Source: Skeletonema tropicum (Eukaryota > Bacillariophyta > Thalassiosirophyceae > Thalassiosirales > Thalassiosiraceae). From it: a DNA stretch of 64,000 nt. Each line of letters starts with the position of its first letter. Position 1 is the stretch's first letter. Both the position numbers and the translations under genes were made by a program. This document shows, piece after piece, positions 9,351-18,355 of this stretch. The notes beneath the pieces were generated by a model, which worked only from the letters and a program-made list of their open reading frames with translations, was not told where the DNA came from and did not search any database. The stretch lies in NCBI GenBank assembly GCA_037178625.1, contig CM074142.1, forward strand, positions 1,674,001-1,738,000, written 5' to 3'.

Positions 9351-10404
9351 TTAGACACCAAATGGGTTAGCATCAGTGTACGTGCTAGCACTCAAATATT
9401 TTGCCACATTTTCATCCGCCTTAACTTTATCACAAAGTGCCGTCACCTTCTTCCACTTCCCAAAATCATACTGAGCAAGCTTCGCAGCGCTCCCAAATGG
9501 TAGGACGGCAATAGTAATATTCAACAGTGCAAGATCAGCGGGTGTGGGGTAGGGCAAGCCGTGAATGAAGCCCTCGGCAGGAAGTTGATCTTCAATTACA
9601 CCAAACCACTTATCAAACAAAGCGCACACGTCTTCGACGGCTTTGCCTTTGCTCTTGTCTTCCGTTTGGGTGGTAAAGATGGCCTTGGCGCAGTTTTGAA
9701 CTAGCTCCTCCTTCATACTTCATTGAGCTGTTAGATCCTTGTACCGAGGAGCAATAGACGCCAAGTACGCCTCGATGGCACCACTCTGCGACATTTTAAG
9801 ATCGCCATGTTGCAGTAGAGGCATATACTGCTGGGGGCGATCTGTAGTGTTACCCTATCCAATATACCGCCAATTGTTGCTTCTCTTCCGCCAGGGGGGT
9901 AACCTACCCTTTAAAGGTGCTTAAAATGCTGCTCTCGGTGAGCTGAGTTCGAATCCGTGATGCATCTAATTTTTTATAAAAAAAATTTGTTAGCTCCACT
10001 TCTAGCTTGACTTCAAGGTTAACCCCCCCAAAAGGTCCCCTCTTCCAGTTTCCCTGGGTCTTTGGCTTCATATCACAAATACATTTCACCATGATTCGAA
10101 ACTAACTCAGATGCACCCCGGATTTGAACTTAGCTCATCGAGAGGATTTCAGAACTGTGCTTACCTTTACCATAGCACCAATACTCGCAGAGAAGCAACA
10201 TGTTGGATAGGCTAACACTACAGATCGCCTGGGAGACATGTAATTCGTTTTACTTTCTCCCGTTTCTTTAATTTCTGGCGAACCAAAGTTGGCCATGTTG
10301 GCGGATTCGGTGATGGTGATTCCGCCGGCGGCCGCGATGAGACGTGCGAGTTCTGCACGTCCAGCGATGGGCGCGTATATCAGGTATGGATTTTCAGATG
10401 CCAT
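9351..10404 (-). pseudogene. Glutathione S-transferase (sigma-like), interrupted
   Basis: The N-terminal thioredoxin-like half begins at 10404 (MASENPYLIYAPIAGRAELA, then a run to NYMSP). The second part resumes after an insertion with MPLLQHGDLKMSQSGAIEAYL (9735-9820, the glutathione-binding QSGAI turn), and the helical C-terminal domain is 9716-9351. Two lesions are visible. A 394-bp inverted-repeat element splits the N-terminal domain at 9836-10229, and an in-frame TGA at 9720-9722 lies just before the MKEELVQNCAKAIF segment. A few residues also seem lost near the TGA compared with usual family length. The insertion might be removed as an intron (GT near its right end, CAG near its left end restores frame), but the TGA would still truncate the protein. 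I favour a pseudogene. Confidence 0.75.
9836..10229. mobile_element. 394-bp TIR element with tRNA-like halves, copy 1
   Basis: The ends read GGCGATCTGTAGTGTTA and its complement, matching over about 28 nt with one mismatch. The flanks are TGGG at 9832-9835 and 10230-10233, a 4-bp target-site duplication. Each half carries a B-box-like motif (GTTCGAATCC at about 9950, GTTCAAATCC on the other strand at about 10120) preceded by a small stem such as GCTC-TCGGT-GAGC, resembling the variable arm of Leu/Ser tRNAs. The T stems do not pair, so these are relics. A 62-codon frame in the middle is identical to that in the second copy at 13253-13646. Confidence 0.75.
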
Positions 10405-10437
10405 GGTGTTATAATATTGCGATAATAAGTAATGTTA

Positions 10438-12433
10438 CGGGGGTGCGCAGCCTATGATTTTTTTTAATCACGAGTTGAGCGCGCCAAGTATTTTTTGTCA
10501 AACTTTTTGACCATGGCCAAATTTGGCCATCGCCAGTTTGGCGTAAGAATTATTACCCTTTGTCAGCTTAATCTCTGTTATTACTTGCTTTCACTCTATG
10601 AAACTCGACAGGCACATAGACCATACCCCCGTCTATGTGCCTGTCGAGTTTCATGATCTTAAGTGATATCCCGGTTGAGATTAAGATGACAAACCAAGCC
10701 ATTTTCCTGACAGATAACTCGATTTCAACGCATACATCGTCGCCCCGACGCTATTAATAGACAACTGACATGGTTCATACCAAGAATATTCACATCCGTC
10801 GATAGTATAGACCTAGGAGGATGCTCTGATGCCTCGCTGGTCACTTCAATTGACAGCAACGTCCTCGTTGGCGCCATACCAGCCATGTCATGATGAGCCG
10901 AACCGGCTCAAAATCTAGGTGGAGAATCACAGTATTGGAATGAACAATGAATATAGATCAATCAGCCTTACTATATGCACTCTATATGGGTAATTGGCGT
11001 CGGATGATAGCTTGGTTTGGTGGATCTAATGAAGTGGGGTCGTGATAATCAATTATATCATGCAAAATTGTGAGACATCAGCTCAGCTCAGAAAGCTCTT
11101 CATGGCATAATATGGATGCTAAGTGGCATACCATAACCCAAACAACAGCACCAATCGATGATATTGATCATGTTGGATGTTCCAGCCGATCAGTGTCCGA
11201 TACAATCGACGATAACCGCTCAATCATCTCGCTCTACTGTTAGGGCGACATATAATTATACAACAAAATCACTGCGCCTTTTTTCGTTTTATGAAAGTGG
11301 AGGTCATTCACAGCATTTAAATATAAACAACACCTTCCAATATAGTTTGACTAGAGCAGGTCATCTTTATATGCTATATGTAACAGAACATGATATGATA
11401 TGTGTAATCTAAGCCTACCACAGAACATGATTCTCGACTCAACTCATGGAACCGTACGATGCCAATGTAGGATAATACGATGGCTACAAACCCCATTCAA
11501 CCATACAACACCCTTCTATTGGTTACTATCATAGATGTTGCGCAGCAGTTGGGGTTAAATGAGTCGTAAAGTGGACGCTATATGCCCAAAACGCTAAAAA
11601 TCACCTATTTTGATGGCTCAAATTTCACCACACATGAGTATATATTAGAAAGAATCAGCAGTCCACAGCAATACCACGGTGCGCAAACGTTGCTACAATA
11701 TATTTGAAACAATATTGTGGTGTTTTGGGGTTTGAAAATGCTGAGTTATTTTAGATATTGCAGAATATTATGCCAAAATTAAGTTGTCGATGGTCGAGAC
11801 GATCGGCACCGGTGACACAATATAACTCGGCCGCCTTTGTCGCAACCCACCGAAAGAGTGGCCCGAATTCATCTCAATGGTTATTTAAAGGAATATATCC
11901 ACTGTTTCGGTGCTTAACTGTTTGATACAGGTGGTGATATCGATTGTTCACTATCTGGGCGGAAGTCGAGCGGCTCAAAATGTCTTATTTTTGATATGTG
12001 ATAGGAAGAAAAACTTGTTGGAGCTGCTGATAAAAGCACAAAATGGCCAGCCATACCATATAGGATGATATGATGGTCTCTATTGTTGATGGAATTATGT
12101 ATACTGCTGTGTAGGAGGTCGATACTGTCAAGTCCGCCATGGTGGGCATGTTGACCTAAAAGAGTAGATGGTGTTTGGCGATATATACTGATTCCTATCG
12201 TTTCGCTAACAAGTTTGCGCCATATTTGACCATATTTGACTCGACTCACCTCCAAATCCATTCCCACGATGGCCAAAAATGCCCCTATACGGAGGCTGAT
12301 ATCCACACAAGACAAAGATATAACACCACCAAACTTTGGGGATTTCTATTGGGGGTATAGACGAAGGTATTTGATCAATATTTGATGGAATATAATAGGT
12401 TTGAAATTTGAATATCAGGGGTGTGCACCCCCC
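10438..12433. mobile_element. Possible 2-kb non-autonomous TIR element
   Basis: The left end CGGGGGTGCGCAGCC and the complement of the right end (GGGGGGTGCACACCC) agree at 12 of 15 positions, and TA lies on both sides (10436-10437 and 12434-12435). The interior has no credible coding region; the longest minus-strand frame (12315-11914) has no domain that I recognise. It contains a strong palindrome near its left end. The match is short, so the boundaries are tentative. Confidence 0.4.
10562..10690. repeat. 129-bp palindrome with perfect 24-bp core stem
   Basis: 10598-10621 (ATGAAACTCGACAGGCACAT and onward) is perfectly complementary to 10631-10654, with a 9-nt loop. The symmetry resumes farther out: GTCA-CTTAATCTC at 10562-10575 pairs with 10677-10690 about the same centre (10626). 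The unpaired 22 nt in between form an internal loop. It is a foldback structure, perhaps a hairpin element or an RNA stem. Confidence 0.8.
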
Positions 12434-12818
12434 TAGTAATGTGGATCTTTTGTTTGGCAGCATTTTTTTGTGGCGGTTCCTTCGTCATTTTGGGGGCGAA
12501 AAAGAAGGGAGGAAAGGAGGAAAGTTCGTGTCCTCTTTATCTTTACATACATAATAGTATTAATAGATTTTTTCTTGGCATCATCCGCGATTCAGAATGT
12601 TTACCTCAACAACACTCGTTTTCGCGACCTGGTGCTCTCCAACCCAAATGTGCGTGAATCACGAGCACGGCAATGGCTACACTGTTGTATGTGGCTGGGT
12701 CTTCATAGGTTTTTGTATGTGGGTCTTTTGTTGACCACAGTCTTTTCGTGCTGCCTTGAGCTCGCTCGGGATTCTCTTCTGCTCGGGCTAATAGTATTGG
12801 TGTGCGTGAATGTTTGAA
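12434..12818. repeat. Mosaic of dispersed repeat fragments
   Basis: 12581-12627 matches 5919-5965, and 12646-12775 matches the 672-886 region next to the LINE stop codon in the same orientation, with small indels. The second match may be a 5'-truncated LINE tail. No gene is supported. Confidence 0.6.
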
Positions 12819-12939
12819 AAGGACTCAGCCATACATATCTACTCCAAGTGACTCAGACAGGTGTCTAAAAGTTCAGTAGCAAGTAAAGAGTTCGAGTCGT
12901 ACAATATTTACCGGAAGCTTCACCACCTATGATTGCATC

Positions 12940-13693
12940 ATGGGCAAGGGAGTAATGGCAGACTTGTGCTTGTGCGCCTCCGCTGACAACGATAGCAGTG
13001 AGAACAACTACAAAAACAAAAATGATATAGCAAGATTGCTCTAGCTCTACCTCTACGAAGCTACCAAACGTACCGTGAGAGCGGGATATATGTAGCAAAT
13101 ACCCAGCCCATGTCTGTCGAAACGAAGGAGTGTTTGACTAAGCTGGGAGAATATTTGGGATTGCACAGTGGGAGTTTGATTTAGATGAGATTAGTGATTA
13201 TTATTTGTCCGTGAGTGTGGCAAGGAAGTTTGGTAGTTGTCCTACCATTGGCGGCGATCTGTAGTGTTAGCCTATCCAACATGTTGCTTCTCTGCGAGTA
13301 TTGGTGCTATGGTAAAGGTAAGCACAGTTCTGAAATCCTCTCGATGAGCTAAGTTCAAATCCGGGGTGCATCTGAGTTAGTTTCGAATCATGGTGAAATG
13401 TATTTGTGATATGAAGCCAAAGACCCAGGGAAACTGGAAGAGGGGACCTTTTGGGGGGGTTAACCTTGAAGTCAAGCTAGAAGTGGAGCTAACAAATTTT
13501 TTTTATAAAAAATTAGATGCATCACGGATTCGAACTCAGCTCACCGAGAGCAGCATTTTAAGCACCTTTAAAGGGTAGGTTACCCCCCTGGCGGAAGAGA
13601 AGCAACAATTGGCGGTATATTGGATAGGGTAACACTACAGATCGCCTGGCAACCATTGGTTGGCAGTCGATGGCCAAAATGATTGAGGATTGA
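12940..13693 (+). pseudogene. Small hypothetical gene, left copy, broken
   Basis: Homologous to the frame at 18464-18792. Starting from MGKGVMADLC the coding sequence is disturbed by small insertions (for example near 12983 and 13044-13056) and is split at 13253 by the 394-bp element. The part after WEFDLDE still reads YYLSVSVARKFGSCPTIG, then WQSMAKMIED and a stop beyond the insertion. No domain is recognised. Comparison of both copies suggests an ancestral product of about 105-110 residues. Confidence 0.6.
13253..13646. mobile_element. 394-bp TIR element with tRNA-like halves, copy 2
   Basis: Same length and nearly the same sequence as copy 1, inserted in the opposite orientation. Exact TIR ends are flanked by TGGC (13249-13252 and 13647-13650). 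An alternative reading is a 7-bp duplication CCATTGG (13245-13251 and 13653-13659), supported by the uninserted paralogous site near 18752, which has CCATTGG once. The high identity to copy 1 points to recent movement after the local duplication. No transposase is encoded; the 62-codon frame at 13390-13578 has no recognised domain. Confidence 0.8.
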
Positions 13694-14329
13694 TCAGTGA
13701 CCGGAATTCATTTGGTTGGGATGCTTATTAGAAGTTAGATGAGAGAACTAGTTGAAATGAGAAGTAGTAATTACTGCTATTACTATTACTGTATCCTCAA
13801 GATCTTTTATTTCATTTCGTACATACATGCACATGCAATGAAGATGTTCACTTTCTCCCTTCAACATTTGTGTTCATCTGTAAAGGCTTGTCTTTGCAGT
13901 GTTAGATAGAGCCGTTTAGACTGAGACCTTAGCTTGAATGCTTTGCAGCCTCTGGTTGTATGAGACAGGACACAGGACATTGATTTACAAATGTAATAGG
14001 GAGGAGAGATTCTGATCAGGCGGATTGCTTTCAGTACCGCAGGGTTATCGCTTCTCGCTTCTCTCCGGCCGCGCTCTGTCACGCTCTGTCACGCAATAAT
14101 CACAGTTGTTCATCAAAGTATGAAAGTATCGCAGAATCACCAAACCATGGCGGTCTCAGCCGTAGTAGACACTATTAACAGTAACAGTCACGTGCTATAA
14201 CCACCTCTCTCCCTTCTCTAACACCTCGTGATACATTCGGGGTGCGATCGGTTTCATTCGTCTCTCCCGTACCTTAATTGGCAGCAAACGGCTGCTGCCC
14301 GTCGCCCATACCTCCATCCATCATCATTC

Positions 14330-15631
14330 ACATCTGGGACAACTGGCTTACCAAAAGGCTGCATATCCTCCTTATCATCATTACAACACTACATCCATGC
14401 AAAGAATATAGCGCATGAAATCAACTCTCAATCACATGTCCTGCTAGCTTCGGCAGTAACATTTGATCCATGTTTTAGTGATGTTCTGGCAACGTTTTTG
14501 GCAAATGGGACTTTGTGCTTGGCACCGAGGGCAATGTTGTATGGGCATGTAGATGATGGTGGGGGTGGTGCTGATTCCGAAGTTGTTGATCAGAATGGAG
14601 GCAGTAGCTATCGGGGATTGACAAAGGTACTGCGACAACTTCATGTAACGCATGTGTTGTGCACCCCAACTTTGTGGGCGATGGTAGAAGGCGATCCCCC
14701 TATTTTTCCTACGTTACAAGTAGTTGCACTAGGAGGGGAACCGATACCAAAGTCAATGAAGGGTCGGTGGGCTCGAAAGCGGGTGATTGATAAAGTTGAT
14801 GATTCCACAAGTGTCTGTTTTGATCGAGACCATCCGAGATTGTTTGCGACGTATGGTGTTACGGAGGCATGTGTGTATCAAACCTGTGGTGAGGTCATTA
14901 ATGGACTGCAGATTGATAATGGTACTGTGACACTTGGACAGAGTGTAGGTTTGCCTCTGTTAGGAACGAATGTAAGCATTTGCCGTCCTCTATCAGAAGA
15001 CGATAACGATGATGAGAATATCAAGCTGGAAATGTTGGAACAGGGAGATGAATCGGATCCAGTAATAGGCGAGGTAGTCTTGTCAGGAAAACAATTGGAT
15101 GCCATGAGCTCCTACTTGAATTTACCACAGCTCACACGACGGGTATTTGTACAGTCTTTCGCAGAAGGTGATGCTGTGGATCACACTTTCTATCGAACTG
15201 GAACTGGTGATCTTGGATACATTCACAATGCAACAGGAGAAGTTTACATCAATGGACGCATCAAGGGTGATGGAATGGTCAAAATCAACGGCATTCGCAT
15301 CGAGCTATCCGAAATTGAGGCTTCAGTTATTGATGACATTGTAGATGACAGTCGTGGACTTGTAATTGATTGCATGGCTGCGGTGGCAACATCAGCTTCT
15401 TCAGTTGCTGGTGATGATGAGATCGAACGCAAACAACTGATTGCATATTGTATACTATCTGCCAGCAGTATCTCTCAACTTGGAGTCGATGCTGATCTTT
15501 TAAAGGCAGGAGTCATTGTACCACAGAGCCCTCTGTTGTCATTATTGCGATCACGATGTCTTCGAAAAGGGTGCATGCCATCTTTCTTCGTGATTATTGA
15601 CCGACTGCCACTTTCTCCTACTGGGAAACGA
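14330..15631 (+). pseudogene. Truncated adenylation-domain gene (copy of 19468-23004)
   Basis: The open frame spans 14228-16069, but only 14330-15631 is homologous to the intact paralog. The first 337 codons including the start are deleted: leader sequence ending near CATCATCATTC joins straight to ACATCTGGGACAACTGG. A 6-bp tandem duplication (ACTGGA, near 15196-15207) inserts Thr-Gly into the core motif, making YRTGTGDLG. Four residues (DKRV) before RKGC are missing. The carrier and ankyrin parts are absent, and the frame runs on into unrelated sequence after 15631. It cannot make a working enzyme. Confidence 0.85.
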
Positions 15632-15711
15632 CCAAGACTTCTTTTCTCGTACCAACTTGAACTTCAACATCACTCGGTACTCGAAATATCCACCAAAATC
15701 GCTCACAAAAA

Positions 15712-15838
15712 ATCAATCATGCCGACCATCGCAACGTTAATTCAATCATGCCGACCAAAAGCACCGAGAGCCATTCATTCAATCATGCCGACAGACACCA
15801 TCGTGAGCATCTCTCACAGCCATTCATTCAATCATGGA
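15712..15838 (+). repeat. Short interspersed direct repeats (AATCATGCCGAC)
   Basis: AATCATGCCGACCA-type units occur at about 15714, 15746, 15781 and, less exactly, 15830 (AATCATGGATGG), the last three preceded by TTCA. They lie in the unrelated DNA appended to the truncated adenylation frame. Function unknown. Confidence 0.6.
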
Positions 15839-16137
15839 TGGCAAAATGCTGTTGCAAGCCTCATTCCGCTGCTTGCTGTGCTCATAATTTTTCGTCGAGC
15901 AAACTGTCAACATCATTCACTACCAAACCACCATGTCGGCCGATTCTCCGCTCTTCGCTCGCAAGCCGCTTGCTATACTACCGCTGCCTCCCAACAGTGT
16001 TTACCCACAAGCATCGTCGCCGCCTTGAAGCAGGCTCCGCCGCTAACGACTGCAGCCGACGATCGATGATTACAGGTGAGATACAACCGATTCATGATCC
16101 CCTGTCCGGTTTTAATGGCTGATCGAGCAACAACTTC

Positions 16138-16316
16138 AGCGCCGAGGAAAGCCGGCGCTATACAAATTGGCCCAGCACCGTGGAAGCCGGTGCTATACAA
16201 ATTGGCCCAGCACCGTGGAAGCCGGTGCTACACAAATTGGCCCAGGGCTCAGTCCCAGCACCGAGGCAAGGCCGGTGCTATACAAATAAGGCCCATCGCC
16301 GAGGTTAGCCGGCGAT
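16138..16316. repeat. Array of five hairpins with compensatory changes
   Basis: Five units, spaced 35-48 bp apart, each contain a 7-bp stem. The arms are AGCGCCG/CGGCGCT (16138-16144, 16153-16159), AGCACCG/CGGTGCT (16174-16180, 16188-16194; 16209-16215, 16223-16229; 16257-16263, 16273-16279) and ATCGCCG/CGGCGAT (16295-16301, 16310-16316). Linkers are variants of TACAAATTGGCCC. Two stem positions differ between units, each with the matching change in the other arm. This suggests selection for the folded form, or formation by a palindrome-copying process. Confidence 0.8.
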
Positions 16317-18355
16317 TAATTAAATTGGCCCAGCTTTTCTTTGCGCCTTCGGGTGTACTCGATTTGGGGTTCCGAGAGAGATAGTAACGGTCGATTTCCA
16401 AGGTGGGTCACGGCGGCCTTCGGAGGTGCTGACAGGCTTAAACAGAGTGTCCGTCCTCCTCAGGGAAAGATTGGCACAGTTCCTCTAGGGTTTGCTAGAC
16501 CATAAATCCGTCGCTAAACTACCGTTCGATCTCGTTGAAAAGCATCCCCACCAACATTTTTAAATCTTTGTTGTGTTTGTTTGCTGTCTCTTTGTATTTT
16601 GTATCTCTAATGAATCTTTGTTTTGTTTCCTATCTCAAAAAACAGTGCTTGGCAATTCATATAGAGGCACTCTCTTCGCATGGCGTATCGCAAGCTACAC
16701 AGCCAGCGTCTATACATCCACCGCAACTCGGACCAAGCAGAGACTCTTGACGGAAGGCCTTTACTAGCAGGGCAGAAACAAGACGGCAAGTTTAGTTTGA
16801 GCAGTCGAGCAGGGCCTTCTCTCAAGTTGCGACCATCGCCGTCGCGTGTCTCATGGCACATTATTTGCTGCCTCTCTCTAGAGATGGAGAGACGGGATGA
16901 TTGGGAATTGGCGTTTTCGTCTCCGTAGGTCGTAGGAATGAGGCTTTTGATAATGTGTCTCATGTTTGTCAGATGTAAATAATAAGTCCAATTCCACTGC
17001 TAGCTTTATCATATGCTATCCCTCTTGAGATCCACTCAGCAAGTGTGTCCGTCACGTTCAGTTCCAATGAACATCACTCGATCATATCGTCCTCGTCTCT
17101 ATTTGTTGCTTCAATTGTCCTTCCACTGATAGCAAAGAGTATCGAGAGTGCAGATCGATACATAGAGTGCAAAGCAGAGTGAAACTTCCCTCCGACAAAA
17201 AGGACACACATGTCTTCGCCAAAGATATTTACTCTTGACTTTCTCGACTGCGACATTTACATTGATGATTTGTACCACCAAACGACATTGGGAGAGTTTG
17301 TTTATCCGGAGAGTTTGTGGGCTAGTCGAGATATTGCAGTTGATGAAGATGCAAGATGATGATGAGGAAGGACGTCAAATGGTTGAAATGAAGCGTGAGG
17401 ATGATTTTAGAGACAAGAGTGTCACACGTCAAAAGAACTAGCGAGGAGAAAAAGTAAGCAGCAACAGTAACAACAGGATGAGTACAAGTACATCTACGAC
17501 TTGTTTTCTCAGGGAATCGCTCCAACCAGCACTATTCCACAGGCAGTGTCGACAGAGTCAGATTATCAGTCGATCGAAGAGACCATGAGTAAAGTGTTCT
17601 CCATAAGAACAGAGGGAAGAAATAATAGTGACGATCAAGGCTTTGTCAACAAAGACAAGTCTCTTGGAATCGCTCTAGCGAGTTCAATTCCACACATATG
17701 CAGTGTCGACAGAATCGGATCATCCTTCCGTCAAACAGTCCATGAGCCAACATATTTTCCATTAGAAAAGAGGGTAATAGCGACGATCAAGGCTCTGTCG
17801 ACAGAGACAAGCCTATTGCAGAAATTACCATTGATGCAAAGGAGTCAAAGCAAGAAGAAGACCTCGCGCTTAGTTCTCTGAGCATAATGAAGCATTGCAT
17901 CGTATCGATGAAGACAGAATTTATGACGACATCTTTCATGGTCTGTCGGGTTAATTTGACAAAGATGATGAAGCCGCAATTCAGACTGCCAAGCACCTTA
18001 ATCTCCATGTAGTGAAGACACACAAGCATCTTTGGCAGTATAGCAGATACATATAACGACTGTGACAAAAGAGAAACGAAAAAACAATACTACGAAGCGC
18101 CCTATTGTCTAATCTTGGCATCAAGAGAAGAAGCAAGGGAAAGAAGAATGGAGCATTGGATGGGCAAGTTCTTTCTCCGTGTACTGAAGACACAAGCATC
18201 TTTTCTAATCTCTGGGTTCATTTGACAAAGATGATGATGATGATCAGGTTCCTTCTCCGTGTACTCAAGACACAACCATATTTTCGAATCTTGGCATCAG
18301 GAGAAGAAGGAAGAGAAGGAAGAACGGGAATGGAGCATGAACACACTTTAAGTTG
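16317..18355. other. Stretch without a recognised gene
   Basis: No confident gene. A 49-codon frame at about 17210-17359 (begins MSSPKIFTLDFLDCDIYIDD) and a 126-codon frame at 17501-17881 are open, but neither matches a family I know. The second contains two degenerate copies of a unit near GACGATCAAGGCT..TGTC (17631 and 17782). Around 18105-18330 a further degenerate duplication repeats AATCTTGGCATCA and GTGTACT.AAGACACAA. These look like decaying duplicated DNA. 16317-16560 has several small CTTCGG-type hairpins. Confidence 0.5.

Larger units (their letters stand above)
12819..15631 (+). repeat. Left copy of a tandem segmental duplication
   Basis: This segment is homologous to 18356-21786. 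It contains a small broken gene, a shared spacer (about 13700-14325) and a truncated adenylation-domain gene. Relative to the right copy it carries the 394-bp element, many small indels, and a 1.02-kb deletion. The match stops at 15631, in the ACTGGGAAACGA codons of the adenylation domain, where unrelated sequence begins. Confidence 0.9.

Noticed and set aside
9720..9722. TGA in the GST as a selenocysteine codon
   Set aside because: No SECIS-like element was seen downstream, the position is not a catalytic one in the family, and the gene is already disrupted by an insertion.
9940..10130. Functional tRNA genes inside the 394-bp element
   Set aside because: B-box and variable-arm resemblance is there, but the T stem does not pair and the anticodon stem is weak; these are relics at most.
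12885..12905. GTTCGAGTC near 12889 as a tRNA B box
   Set aside because: The paralogous site in the right duplicate reads GATCGAGTC and no cloverleaf can be drawn around it.
14228..16069. A 613-residue gene as a functional adenylation enzyme
   Set aside because: Alignment to the intact paralog shows a deleted N terminus, a motif insertion and a foreign C terminus.
16138..16316. CRISPR-like array
   Set aside because: Unit lengths vary, linkers are conserved rather than unique, and the host is eukaryotic.
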